Source: CAWBXL01 sp963837365 (GTDB lineage: Bacteria > Acidobacteriota > Terriglobia > Terriglobales > Acidobacteriaceae). Taken from it: a DNA stretch of 64,000 nucleotides. The translations under genes were made by a program, and so were the position numbers. The DNA lies in contig CAWIMW010000003.1 in NCBI GenBank assembly GCA_963837365.1, positions 248,001-312,000 on the forward strand, read 5' to 3'. The notes beneath the pieces are model-generated. The model had not been told where the DNA came from. It saw nothing but the letters and a program-made list of their open reading frames with translations, and ran no database searches. This document shows positions 37,506-45,912 of the stretch, piece by piece. Numbering within the stretch: the first letter of the stretch is position 1; each line of letters opens with the position of its first letter.

Positions 37506-37778
37506 AAAGGCACGAGCCGAGGCTACCCTGTTGGACCGGTTTGTGTCCGTGGCGAGAATAGGCTACTCCTATCTTTCCAGTAGGCTTAGCGTAAATCTAA
37601 AAGTAAGAGGGCGCACATTACGGAGGTAATGCCAAAAATAGCGGGATTTTCCGCCAAATACGTTGGAAATGTCGCGTAATCCTAATAGGACTTTAACCCT
37701 GATTTTGGCCGAATCGAATTATTTGCTCAGATCCGGATCCTTCCTATAGTTCGATAAGAAAGCTAGAATGTAGCCCGC
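37506..37778. promoter_or_regulatory. divergent intergenic region with a short inverted repeat
   Basis: This region separates the divergent HEAT-PilZ and CHAD-HD genes. CATTAC (37616-37621) and GTAATG (37626-37631) form an inverted repeat around GGAG and could be a regulator site. I see no convincing promoter pair. Confidence 0.3.
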
Positions 37779-39263
37779 ATGTCCTCTCCTGCTCTCCAAG
37801 CCAAAAGCTCGCAGAAAGACTCGGGCTTCGCCTTCTGGATGCACCGCGTCCTGGAAGAATGCGAACTGGCCGGCGCTGAATTTGCCCCGGATCCGGTACA
37901 CGATCTTCGCGTGGCTTTGCGCCGCTGCCGTTCCCTGGCGGATGGCCTGATGGCGGTAGATCCGGATCCTGCATGGAAGCAAATGAAAAAAGCAGGGAAG
38001 TCCCTGTTCAGCAGTTTGGGTAATCTGCGGGACATGCAAGTCATGGAAGAGTGGACCCACCGGCTCGATGCCCCCGGCGACCCTGTGACCAACGCCCTGC
38101 TCAACCATCTGGCCGCACAGGAAGCAAGATGCAAGGCCCAAGCCGCTGTGGCGCTGCAAGAGTTCGATCGTAAACAGTGGAAAAAGTGGAGTCATTCCCT
38201 CTCCCGCCGTGCCGCACGCCTGCGGACTGGTAGCGCTATCTTTCGCCATTTAGCGTTGGAACGCTGGCTGGAAGGCTACAAACTGCACCAGCGCGCCTTG
38301 CGCAATCGCTCTCAAGTGGCGCTCCATAGCCTGCGCATCGGTATAAAACGCTTCCGCTATATCGTGGAGAATTTCCTTCCTCGTCAACATGAGGCTTGGG
38401 CGGCCGATTTAAAAAATCTCCAGGACTTGCTGGGCGATGTCCACGATCTCGACGTGCTTTGGACGACGGCCCTGAAAATCGATGCTTTCCCCGACGCCGG
38501 CGCGAAATTACTCTGGCGCGCAAAAATTGTGGAAGAGCGCGGTCGCCGCGTGCAAAAGTATCGGGACAAAACAATAGGAAAAGCCGGGCTCTGGCAACTG
38601 TGGCGTCAGGCGCTCCCACACGGCAAAGAGATTGAAGCGATAGGTTTACAGCGGCTGAAACTATGGGCGTCATTTCTTGATCCTGATTTCCATCATTCCG
38701 CGCATGTGGCCCGCCTGGCCTTGCAACTCTATGACGGCCTCGCTGCGGAAGGTCTTTTGGCCGCTAACGGCACTAACCAGCGCGCAATCCTCCAACTGGC
38801 CGCGCTCTTGCACGATGTAGGGCGGTCCCAGCATGAGAAAGGGCATCATAAAACCACTTACCGGCTGGTGCGTCGCCTGAGGCCGCCATTAGGTTGGAGC
38901 AATCAAGATGTCGCGATGGCGGGCACGGTTGCACGTTACCATCGCGGAGCGCTTCCGCGTGGCGGCCAAAAAGCTCTGCGTGGTTCGTCTTTACCTCAAA
39001 GGCGAGAGGTGTCGCGCCTGGCAGGAATTCTCCGCCTGGCCAATGCGTTGGATTGCAAACAGGACGGCCGCATCCACAAGGTTGAGTTGGCCCAGAAAAA
39101 TGGCGTGCTGATCGTGGCCGCTCAGGGGTACGCATCCCGCGACCGCTCAGCAGAAACCATCGCCGCCGCAAGGCATCTGCTGGAAACCAGCTTCCGCCGG
39201 CCGATTCTTCTAAAATCCTTACCAGCGTCCAAGCCACAATCCAGTCAAAAAAAGAGTGCGTAG
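37779..39263 (+). CDS. CHAD domain fused to a Ppx/GppA-type HD domain
   Basis: The 494-residue soluble protein has two parts. Residues about 12-270 form a CHAD domain: VHDLRVALRRCRSLADGL and, in the second half, LHSLRIGIKRFRYIVENF, LKNLQDLLGDVHDLDV, with the many conserved basic residues that bind polyphosphate. Residues about 300-470 match the C-terminal HD domain of exopolyphosphatase/GppA: SAHVARLALQLYDGL, LLHDVGRSQHEKGHHK and ARYHRG. The catalytic ASKHA domains of Ppx are absent. It is probably a polyphosphate-binding or phosphohydrolase protein; this is inference. Confidence 0.8.
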   Translation: MSSPALQAKSSQKDSGFAFWMHRVLEECELAGAEFAPDPVHDLRVALRRCRSLADGLMAVDPDPAWKQMKKAGKSLFSSLGNLRDMQVMEEWTHRLDAPGDPVTNALLNHLAAQEARCKAQAAVALQEFDRKQWKKWSHSLSRRAARLRTGSAIFRHLALERWLEGYKLHQRALRNRSQVALHSLRIGIKRFRYIVENFLPRQHEAWAADLKNLQDLLGDVHDLDVLWTTALKIDAFPDAGAKLLWRAKIVEERGRRVQKYRDKTIGKAGLWQLWRQALPHGKEIEAIGLQRLKLWASFLDPDFHHSAHVARLALQLYDGLAAEGLLAANGTNQRAILQLAALLHDVGRSQHEKGHHKTTYRLVRRLRPPLGWSNQDVAMAGTVARYHRGALPRGGQKALRGSSLPQRREVSRLAGILRLANALDCKQDGRIHKVELAQKNGVLIVAAQGYASRDRSAETIAAARHLLETSFRRPILLKSLPASKPQSSQKKSA

Positions 39264-39683
39264 TCTACCGCAGGAAATTGCTTTGTTTTTCTCCGCGCCC
39301 TTTGCAGAAGTTCTCTGTGCTCTCCGCGGTTAAAGTCTTTTGCTTTTTTCTTCGGATTCGCAAAAAAAACCGGGCTAAATTTAGCCCGGTTTGGAGTGCG
39401 TCGTGTGAAAGATGCGGTTACATCACACGCGGCGCGGCTGGCGACGAAATGGTTTTTTTACCTTTGCCCTCACCAGCAAAATCCAAGAAGGAGCGAGGAA
39501 ACAAACGGTGTCTTGCCCTGGAGTAGTGCAACCGGCTGGCCAATAGAAATATTCAGGTGCGCGGGAAGGAATGGTACGTATATATAAGTATCTAAAGCAG
39601 TTACACAATTGATGGCACGATGGTGTGGGGCGCGCAAGCAAGGTAAGGAAGGGAAAAAGTTTTCACACTCTGGATCCCCAACC
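39264..39683. other. gene-free gap between convergent CHAD-HD and recR genes
   Basis: There is no supported gene here. The gap contains a CTCTGTGCTCTCCGCGGTTAAAG repeat segment near 39316-39338, a perfect palindrome at 39367-39392 and an A/T-rich patch near 39578-39592. The rest shows no pattern I can name. Confidence 0.55.
39367..39392. terminator. palindromic terminator between convergent genes
   Basis: AAACCGGGCTAAA meets TTTAGCCCGGTTT in a perfect 26-base palindrome. It is preceded by a run of A (39362-39369), which reads as a T-run on the minus strand. It should terminate the dnaX-ybaB-recR transcript and, less strongly, the + strand gene. Confidence 0.75.
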
Positions 39684-40283
39684 TCACATGTCGCGCCGAC
39701 CCTCCATCGCCTTCAACATAGTGATCTCATCCGCGTATTCGATGTCACTTCCAACCGGTATTCCCATAGCAATCCGCGTAACTTTCAGCCCAACCCGACG
39801 CAATTGCCCTGAGAGATAGGTCGCAGTAGCCTCGCCTTCCACGGTCGGATTGGTCGCAATGATTACTTCATCGACCTGTCCGTCGTCCACGCGCCGCATA
39901 AGGTTCGCAATGCGCAACTGCTCCGGCCCAACTCCGTGCAGCGGAGAAATAGCACCATGCAAGACGTGATACACGCCGTTGAAATGCTTGGTCTTTTCGA
40001 TGGCAGCAATATTGGTCGGCTCTTCCACCACGCACACCAGCCGCTGGTTCCGGGTGGCGCTGCTGCAATAAACGCAGGGGTCAACATCGGTGATGTTGTT
40101 GCAGACGGAGCATAGGCGCAGGTTGGCTTTCACGTCCCGCACCGCCGCGGCCAGCGCCTCAGCGTCCTCTTCGCTCGAACGCAGGATATGAAAAGCCAGC
40201 CGCTGCGCGCTCTTGCTGCCCACGCCGGGCAGCTTCTTCAACTCATCGATCAGCCGCGCCATCGGCTCTGCAAATTTAGACAT
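39684..40283 (-). CDS. recR: recombination protein RecR
   Basis: The 199-residue protein has the RecR order: an N-terminal helix-hairpin-helix (LKKLPGVGSKSAQRLAFHIL), a four-cysteine zinc finger (CSVCNNITDVDPCVYC), the Toprim domain (VCVVEEPTNIAAIEKT) and a C-terminal GIPVGSDIEYADEITM. RecR works with RecF and RecO to load RecA at gaps. The start is set at 40283 (MSKFAEP). It is the last gene of dnaX-ybaB-recR. Confidence 0.95.
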   Translation of the reverse strand: MSKFAEPMARLIDELKKLPGVGSKSAQRLAFHILRSSEEDAEALAAAVRDVKANLRLCSVCNNITDVDPCVYCSSATRNQRLVCVVEEPTNIAAIEKTKHFNGVYHVLHGAISPLHGVGPEQLRIANLMRRVDDGQVDEVIIATNPTVEGEATATYLSGQLRRVGLKVTRIAMGIPVGSDIEYADEITMLKAMEGRRDM

Positions 40284-40287
40284 GTAA

Positions 40288-40374
40288 GAGATTGAGTAAT
40301 TGGGAAATTTTGTAATTGAGTAATTCGGCTGAAGGAACATTACCCGAGTACAAAATTACTAAATTACAAATGAT
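40288..40374. repeat. octameric repeats in inverted halves, recR-ybaB gap
   Basis: GAGATTGA, GTAATTGG, GAAATTTT, GTAATTGA, GTAATTCG form 8-base steps (40288-40327). CAAAATTA, CTAAATTA, CAAATGAT (40351-40374) are inverted versions. The block nearly fills the gap between ybaB and recR within an operon. Confidence 0.65.
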
Positions 40375-40379
40375 TCGGA

Positions 40380-40685
40380 TTACAGCCCCGGAATGCCCAT
40401 CCCTCCCAGCATTCCACCCATGGTGGACTGCATGGCCTGGTCCACCTTCGCGCTGGCAGCATTCACCGCCGAGGTCACCAGGTCCTGAAGCATCTCCAGG
40501 TCTCCGCTCTTCACCACTTCCGGATCAATCTTAATGCTGAGCGCCTGCTTGCGCCCATTCATCTTCACCGTCACACTCCCGCCGCCGGAAGACGCCTCAA
40601 CCACCGTTTCTTCCATTTTCTTTTGCATGACTTCATACTGCTGCTTCGCCTGCGTGACCAGTTCCTGAATATTGAAGTTTGCCAT
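40380..40685 (-). CDS. ybaB: YbaB/EbfC nucleoid-associated protein
   Basis: The 101-residue protein shows the family pattern: an N-terminal helix ELVTQAKQQYEVMQKKMEET, the beta core GGGSVTVKMNGRKQALSIKI and a C-terminal helix DLVTSAVNAASAKV. It ends with a short Gly/Met-rich tail (GGMLGGMGIPGL). YbaB dimers bind DNA. It lies five bases after dnaX and before recR, the classic arrangement. Confidence 0.93.
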   Translation of the reverse strand: MANFNIQELVTQAKQQYEVMQKKMEETVVEASSGGGSVTVKMNGRKQALSIKIDPEVVKSGDLEMLQDLVTSAVNAASAKVDQAMQSTMGGMLGGMGIPGL

Positions 40686-40690
40686 GAAGC

Positions 40691-42508
40691 CTACCGTTTT
40701 TCCTTGTAGTCAATGATCGTCCGGATCTCTGCGCCAAACTTTTCTTTCATGCGCTGAACAATGGGATCCTGTTCCGCCCGTTTGCGTCCTCCGCCATTGG
40801 ATACGGGCGCACTCTTGACGGCTTGCGGCGTTCCGCCGGGGACGACTTTGGCTTTAACCGGCCGTCCCAAAACACCGCTTGCAGTGGCAATCAAAAGTCG
40901 CTTTGCATCTGCCCCAAACGACATATCGATCACGGTCGCGGAGGAAGCGACTTTAATAATCAGCTCGTTCCCCACAACTTCCCACTCGCCGGATTCCAAC
41001 AGGGCAACCAGCATGCGCTGACCTGATTCCGCCAAGGCATTCAAAACCGCACCGCGCAGTTCCTCGGGTTGGGCCGAAGCCTCCGGCAGCTTTGCTTCTC
41101 TCCTCAGTTCGGGAGCAGGTACGATGCCAGGTGTTTCTTGGCTCAGCGCAACCGGCGCAGCCGATCCCATCACCACGGGTGCAGAAGGAGCGCCCACGAT
41201 TCTTGGTCCGGGCGACATCGGCATCTCAGTCGACATCTGCGGCTTCGATCCACTCTTCCGCGCAGTATCGGCAGAAAAAGGAGAGACATGCTCTGGCCGG
41301 GATGGAGGAGGCACACTCCGTGGCGTATTAGGAACAACCGTGGGTTTACCACCCGGACGCGGAACCGCAGGCCCAATCACCGCATCGCTGAGCAATTGCT
41401 CGATGGGGAGCAACTTCTGCGCATGGGTCATCTTCAACAGCCCCAACTCCAGATGAAACCGCTGCTCCTGCCGATAGCCCAATTCTCCATGCGTGCGTAA
41501 CATGATTTGCAAATGCCGCGTAAGGTCTTCTTCGGAGAACAACTCAGCCACGCGCGCGACGCGCTGCCGTTCATCACTGGAAATCTGGAGCAGGGAAGAC
41601 TCGCCTCCCGCAACCTTGGCCACGATAGTATTGCGCAGGAACCGGACCAACTGCCGTGCAAAATGCGTAGGATTCTGCCCATCGCTGATCAATCGGTCCA
41701 CCAGCTTCAGAACTTCATCACTGCACCCCTGCGCCACCTGCTGCATCACATCTTCCAAAACGCTGGAGGAAACCGTCCCTACCAACTGCCGCACCGACTC
41801 CGCAGTCAATCGCCCATCGCTCGATGCAATCGCCTGGTCCAGGATGGAAAGCGCATCCCGCACCGACCCATCGCCGGCTTCGGCCAGTAAAGCCAACGCA
41901 TCATCGTCGGCCTCGAGGTTTTCCCTGCCGAGAAGGTCCTTGAGTTGCCCAACAATCTCCTCGAACTTCACCGCGCGAAAGCTAAAGTGCTGGCAGCGGG
42001 AGCGGATCGTCTGGGGTATATCTTCCGGAGCAGTCGTGGCCAGCATGAACACCACGTGCCCGGGCGGTTCTTCGAGGGTCTTTAGGAGCGCATTAAAAGC
42101 CGCGTCGGTAATCTGGTGGGCTTCGTCGAGAATGTAAATCTTGAATCGGTCGCGTGCTGGCCGATACCGGGCCGCCTCCCGCAGTTCGCGGATTTCGTCA
42201 ATTCCGCGGTTAGTAGCCGCGTCAATCTCAATCACATCCACCGAATTCCCGGCCCGAATCTCAGTGCAGGACTCGCAAATCCCGCAAGGCTCAGCCACCG
42301 GATTTTCCGCCGACCGGCAGTTCAACGCCATCGCCAAAATCCGCGCGATGGTAGTCTTCCCAATACCGCGGTGCCCGCTGAAGATGTACCCATGAGCGGT
42401 CCGTCCCTGCTCAATGGCGTTCTTAAGCGTACGGGTGACATGGTCCTGCCCGATCACCTCGGAAAACTTTTGCGGCCGGTATTTACGCGCCAGGACTTGA
42501 TAACTCAT
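40691..42508 (-). CDS. dnaX: DNA polymerase III subunits gamma/tau
   Basis: The 605-residue protein has an AAA+ clamp-loader ATPase: Walker A GHRGIGKTT, a zinc module between CRSAENP and CGICESC, Walker B YILDEAHQI and sensor SRCQHFSF. A collar domain follows (about 230-365), then a proline-rich tau-like linker (380-460), and a C-terminal domain ending MKEKFGAEIRTIIDYKEKR. It loads the sliding clamp and couples polymerase cores. No slippery A-run for gamma production stands out. Confidence 0.95.
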   Translation of the reverse strand: MSYQVLARKYRPQKFSEVIGQDHVTRTLKNAIEQGRTAHGYIFSGHRGIGKTTIARILAMALNCRSAENPVAEPCGICESCTEIRAGNSVDVIEIDAATNRGIDEIRELREAARYRPARDRFKIYILDEAHQITDAAFNALLKTLEEPPGHVVFMLATTAPEDIPQTIRSRCQHFSFRAVKFEEIVGQLKDLLGRENLEADDDALALLAEAGDGSVRDALSILDQAIASSDGRLTAESVRQLVGTVSSSVLEDVMQQVAQGCSDEVLKLVDRLISDGQNPTHFARQLVRFLRNTIVAKVAGGESSLLQISSDERQRVARVAELFSEEDLTRHLQIMLRTHGELGYRQEQRFHLELGLLKMTHAQKLLPIEQLLSDAVIGPAVPRPGGKPTVVPNTPRSVPPPSRPEHVSPFSADTARKSGSKPQMSTEMPMSPGPRIVGAPSAPVVMGSAAPVALSQETPGIVPAPELRREAKLPEASAQPEELRGAVLNALAESGQRMLVALLESGEWEVVGNELIIKVASSATVIDMSFGADAKRLLIATASGVLGRPVKAKVVPGGTPQAVKSAPVSNGGGRKRAEQDPIVQRMKEKFGAEIRTIIDYKEKR

Positions 42509-42735
42509 GGAGAGAACGTTCGATTATACGTGAGTCTGAGCAGGGTAGGACCGGGCAATTCTGATGTATTTCTCTGCGGCCTCTGCGTAACCTCTGCGCT
42601 CTCTGCGGTTTAAGATTTTGTTCTTTCCAGCAACGCGCAAAGCTTGATCCGCATAGAACCCCGAGAAAAGCGGAGAAACCGCCAAGAAATCCGCAGGTCA
42701 GGCCTGCTTTCCGATGGTGGTTAAAGGGTGAAACG
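42509..42735. repeat. CTCTGCGG-type repeat segment upstream of dnaX
   Basis: The stretch contains TTTCTCTGCGGCCTCTGCG, CTCTGCGCTCTCTGCGG and, facing it, AAAAGCGGAGAAACCGCC (near 42663). It matches the repeat blocks at 8050, 20341 and 39316. It separates the divergent dnaX gene and the transposase remnant. Confidence 0.5.
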
Positions 42736-43235
42736 GTGAGTCCGCAAACCGTGTCGCGCATCACCCGCTCGCTGGACGCACTGGTGCGGCAGTTTCATCG
42801 GGAGCGGTTGCGCGACGATTACGGGTATCTGTTTTTGGACGGGGTGAGCCTGCGCATGCGGCGTCCGGCGGGGCGCAAGCGGGTGCACATGCTGGTGGCC
42901 TACGGGGTGCGCCAGGACGGCACCCGTCATCTGCTGGCCTTTTTGCGCAGCCGGGGCGAGAGCCAGGCCGACTGGGAGGGCCTGCTGGAAGATCTGTACC
43001 GCCGCGGGCTGGAGGGCAAAAAGTTGCTGCTGATCGTTACCGACGGCTGTCCCGGATTGGCAGCCGCGATCCAGACGGTGTATCCGCGCGTGGCCCATCA
43101 ACGCTGCTGGGTGCACAAGATGCGCAACATTTTAGAGCACGTGCGCAAACGCGATTACGACGAAGTGAAGCGGGGCGCGCAGGCGATTTATCGCGGCGAA
43201 AGCCGGGCCCAGGCGCAGGCCGCCTTCCGATGGTG
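42709..43235 (+). mobile_element. internal fragment of an IS256-family (Mutator) transposase
   Basis: The open frame from 42736 reads SPQTVSRITRSLDALVRQFH, YLFLDGVSLRMR, LIVTDGCPGLAAAI and RCWVHKMRNIL. These hold the catalytic Asp residues of the DDE fold and the C(x2)H-like CWVHK motif of IS256-type transposases. Both the N-terminal third and the C-terminal part (with the final Glu) are absent, so it cannot move. The fragment is bounded by direct repeats TTCCGATGGTG (42709-42719 and 43225-43235), and no terminal inverted repeats are visible. It is in frame with the STAS gene that follows. Confidence 0.85.
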
Positions 43236-43305
43236 TTCCGGCTTGCCTGAAACCCGACCGCAAGGTAGGCTGGTGAGGCATAGATTTGAAACCAAGGAGA
43301 CTCCC

Positions 43306-43656
43306 TTGCAGCTCAAATTATCCAACCGTATAGAAGACGGCGTTCTGGTACTCGATTGTGTCGGCCGCATCGTTTTCGGCGATGAATCCGCCTATCTGCG
43401 CGACACCGTCAAGCAGTTGCTTTTGGAATACAAGCGCATCGTGATGAATCTGGGCGAGGTCAACTATATTGACAGCGGAGGCCTGGGCACACTGGTCGCT
43501 CTCTACACTTCGGCCACCAGCGCGGGCGCCTCCATCAAACTGGCCAGCCTCACAAAGCGCGTAGGCGACCTGCTCCAGGTCACCAAACTGCTGACGGTAT
43601 TCGAGGTTTACGACACCGAAGAAAAAGCCCTGCAAGCCTTCCGAGCCGCAGCCTGA
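43306..43656 (+). CDS. STAS-domain anti-sigma factor antagonist
   Basis: The 116-residue protein starts at TTG 43306 with AAGGAG six bases upstream. It has the STAS pattern: a first strand IEDGVLVLDCVGRIVFG, LEYKRIVMNLGEVNYIDSGG with the phosphorylatable Ser, LGTLVALYTSATSAGA and LASLTKRVGDLLQVTKL. Such SpoIIAA-like proteins bind anti-sigma kinases in partner-switching cascades. The transposase remnant upstream is in the same frame, so an automatic call could wrongly fuse them from 42736. No kinase partner is adjacent. Confidence 0.87.
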   Translation: MQLKLSNRIEDGVLVLDCVGRIVFGDESAYLRDTVKQLLLEYKRIVMNLGEVNYIDSGGLGTLVALYTSATSAGASIKLASLTKRVGDLLQVTKLLTVFEVYDTEEKALQAFRAAA

Positions 43657-43767
43657 TTCCGGAAGTGGCCGGGTCGAGCCGGGGTTTGCCCCGGCTCTTT
43701 GGGTCTTCACACAATTTTTACACCCCAAAATCTTCCTAAGACCTACGATGCGGCTTATACTCAGCCA

Positions 43768-44541
43768 ATGCCGCACATCACTCCCAAGCCTGGATCATTC
43801 TGCTGGATCGAGCTAGCCACCTCCGACCAAAAAGCCGCCAAAGATTTCTACACATCACTATTCGGGTGGGCGGTGCAAGACTCCCCCATGGGGCCGGACG
43901 ATTACTACACCATCTTCAAACTGGATGGCCGTGACGCCGCCGCAGCCTGCACTCTGCGCAAGGAGCAGGGCAATCAGCCGTATTGGGGCATCTACATGTC
44001 GGTAGAAAGCGTTGACGCCAGCGCAAATAAAGCCCAGCAACTAGGCGGGAAAATTTGTGCTCCACCTTTTGATGTGATGGACCACGGCAGGATGGCAGTA
44101 ATCCAGGACCCGACGGGAACCATGTTCTGCATATGGCAGGCGATGAAGAACTCCGGAATCGGCATCGCCGGCGAAGACGGCACTCTTTGCTGGGCCGACC
44201 TGAGTACGCACGATCCCTCCACTGCGAGCAAATTTTATTCCGGACTATTTGGATGGAAGATTTCCGCAGGCGAGCACGATACTTCCGGTTATTTGCACAT
44301 TGAGAGCGGAAACGATTTTATCGGTGGAGTCCAGCCTTCATCCATGCGGAACCCCAATGCTCCGCCTCACTGGCTGGCATATTTCCTGACTTCAAACTGC
44401 GATGCTACGGCAGCGAAAGCAAAACAACTGGGCGCAAAATTCTTCATGGGACCCATGACCATGGAGAATGTGGGCCGCATGGCGGTCCTGGCTGATCCGC
44501 AAGGCGCGGTATTTGCGATCTTTCAGCCGATGCGGAAGTAG
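43768..44541 (+). CDS. two-domain VOC (glyoxalase-like) protein
   Basis: The 257-residue protein contains two VOC repeats. The first runs from FCWIELATSDQKAAKDFYTS to GRMAVIQDPTGTMFCIWQ, and the second from LCWADLSTHDPSTASKFYSG to GRMAVLADPQGAVFAIFQ. Each half has the beta-alpha-beta-beta-beta units of the fold, but classic metal ligands are only partly present. Related proteins are often called hydroxylases or glyoxalase/bleomycin-resistance-like; the function is unknown. The start is at ATG 43768. It is convergent with the metallo-hydrolase, three bases between stops. Confidence 0.78.
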   Translation: MPHITPKPGSFCWIELATSDQKAAKDFYTSLFGWAVQDSPMGPDDYYTIFKLDGRDAAAACTLRKEQGNQPYWGIYMSVESVDASANKAQQLGGKICAPPFDVMDHGRMAVIQDPTGTMFCIWQAMKNSGIGIAGEDGTLCWADLSTHDPSTASKFYSGLFGWKISAGEHDTSGYLHIESGNDFIGGVQPSSMRNPNAPPHWLAYFLTSNCDATAAKAKQLGAKFFMGPMTMENVGRMAVLADPQGAVFAIFQPMRK

Positions 44542-44544
44542 GGG

Positions 44545-45177
44545 CTAGCGTTTCGTCAAGAACGGATTGTTCTCGCGTTCCTCGCCAACTGTAGTCAGAG
44601 GCCCATGACCGGGCACAACGACCGTCTCGTCCGGCAAAGCAAGCACTTTCTCGTGCAATGACCGGATAATCTTCTCAAACGACCCGCCCGGCAAATCCGT
44701 TCGCCCAATGCTGCCGGAAAAAAGCGTATCTCCAGCGATCAGTTTCTGCTCAGCTGGAAAGTAAAGGCAAATGCTACCCTCGGTGTGCCCTGGAGTGTGG
44801 AGAACGTCGGCAGTAAGCGATCCGGCCTTCACCATGTCAGCCTGCCCCACGCTCTGATCGATCTCGACTTTTCCCGGCGTAGCCACGCCAATCCAGGCCG
44901 CCTGAACATCCAGCATCTTCAGCAGAGCATGGTCGTTCTGATTGAGCAGAATGGGGGCCCCAGTCGCAGCCCTCAGCTTCATCGCCCCGCCCACGTGATC
45001 AATGTGGGCGTGCGTAATCACGATCTGCTTGACCTGAAGATTGTGTTTGCGGACGAGAGCGAGCACATCCTCGATGTCATCGCCGGGATCAATCACCATG
45101 GCCTCGCGCGAGGACTCATCGCCGAGGACTGAGCAATTGCATTGCAGCGGCCCGACAGCAAGGATTTCGTGAATCAT
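44545..45177 (-). CDS. metallo-beta-lactamase-fold hydrolase (GloB-like)
   Basis: The 210-residue protein shows the MBL fold: VIDPGDD, the metal motif THAHIDHVGG, HTPGHTEGSICLY with the third His, GDTLFSGSIGRTDLPGG and a final VVPGHGPLTTVGEE. Two zinc or iron ions would be bound. The short length and GRTDLPGG string fit small GloB-like glyoxalase II relatives or persulfide-type hydrolases. It sits upstream of a 7-base repeat run and is separated by 63 bases from secG on the same strand. Confidence 0.83.
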   Translation of the reverse strand: MIHEILAVGPLQCNCSVLGDESSREAMVIDPGDDIEDVLALVRKHNLQVKQIVITHAHIDHVGGAMKLRAATGAPILLNQNDHALLKMLDVQAAWIGVATPGKVEIDQSVGQADMVKAGSLTADVLHTPGHTEGSICLYFPAEQKLIAGDTLFSGSIGRTDLPGGSFEKIIRSLHEKVLALPDETVVVPGHGPLTTVGEERENNPFLTKR

Positions 45178-45182
45178 AAAGC

Positions 45183-45245
45183 GGTCATTGGCCGCTGCTC
45201 GTCAGTCGTTGGCCAAAGACCAGCGACCGAAGACCAACGACTATT
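45183..45245. repeat. heptameric tandem repeat, hydrolase-secG gap
   Basis: GGTCATT, GGCCGCT, GCTCGTC, AGTCGTT, GGCCAAA, GACCAGC, GACCGAA, GACCAAC, GACTATT run in 7-base steps. The second half is loosely inverted relative to the first. The run fills the gap and touches the secG stop. Confidence 0.7.
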
Positions 45246-45540
45246 TCTTAGGTTGGGACTGCGTCTGCGAAGGCTGATCTGACAGCACTGACTTGGCGTG
45301 GGTTCCACCTTTCGTGGCATAGATCGAGAGTGTGATCGAGGTCACGATAAAGACGATGGCCGACCAGGTCGTGGCCTTGGTGAGGGCGGTAGCCGAGCCA
45401 CGCGGCCCGAAAGCCGTCTGGCTGCCCTGCCCGCCAAAAGCCGCTGCGATGTCGCCGCTCTTGCCGCTTTGCAGCAGTACGACGCCAATCAGAAAGAAGG
45501 AAACGATAATGTGAACAATGGTTATCAGTGTGATGATCAT
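45241..45540 (-). CDS. secG: preprotein translocase subunit SecG
   Basis: The 99-residue protein has two membrane helices (IITLITIVHIIVSFFLIGVV and TWSAIVFIVTSITLSIYA) around the SecG loop QSGKSGDIAAAFGGQGSQTA and FGPRGSATALTKAT. SecG assists SecYE translocation. The start is at ATG 45540, because a longer frame runs back over the tRNA gene. It follows tRNA-Leu by 10 bases, an arrangement seen in many bacteria. Confidence 0.94.
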   Translation of the reverse strand: MIITLITIVHIIVSFFLIGVVLLQSGKSGDIAAAFGGQGSQTAFGPRGSATALTKATTWSAIVFIVTSITLSIYATKGGTHAKSVLSDQPSQTQSQPKK

Positions 45541-45550
45541 GTCGAATTCA

Positions 45551-45635
45551 TGGTGCGGAAGGGGGGATTTGAACCCCCACGCCTTGCGGCGCCACCCCCT
45601 CAAGATGGTGTGTCTGCCAGTTCCACCACTTCCGC
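45551..45635 (-). tRNA. tRNA-Leu (anticodon GAG)
   Basis: The 85-base gene on the minus strand folds as a class II tRNA. The acceptor stem is GCGGAAG with CTTCCGC. The anticodon stem CCATC/GGTGG holds the loop TTGAGGG with anticodon GAG. A long variable arm and the T-arm GGGGGTTCAAATCCCCC follow. The CCA end is encoded (45551-45553). It serves CUC/CUU codons and is probably cotranscribed with secG. Confidence 0.95.
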
Positions 45636-45792
45636 AGTACTTTCTGTTAAATCAATAACTTGTCGAGGTACGGCAGAGGGTTCCAGCTACGCCGGAATTG
45701 CCCGACCTCCAGCTTCCCACACGCATCCCTCCAGCGCAGGGCCTCATAATGTTACCGTGTCCGCCCGAGTCCTGCAATGTCTCGGCGTCTCT

Positions 45793-45827
45793 GAGAACCG
45801 AGAACTGGAAACCGACAACTGACGCCA
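45793..45827. repeat. heptameric tandem repeat upstream of tRNA-Leu
   Basis: GAGAACC, GAGAACT, GGAAACC, GACAACT, GACGCCA run in 7-base units. The run lies in the 277-base gap between tRNA-Leu and the enolase-superfamily gene, where I see nothing else. Confidence 0.7.
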
Positions 45828-45912
45828 CGCCTCATCAGGGAGGCGATACTGGGAAAGCAACCCAAGGCTTTAATTCAGTCGTTTGATATCCGTTCCCGGC
45901 TCTTAAGCTTGG

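Noticed and set aside
37730..37970. GATCCGGATCC string repeated upstream of and inside the CHAD-HD gene
   Set aside because: It is a short restriction-site-like match in two places and not meaningful at this length.
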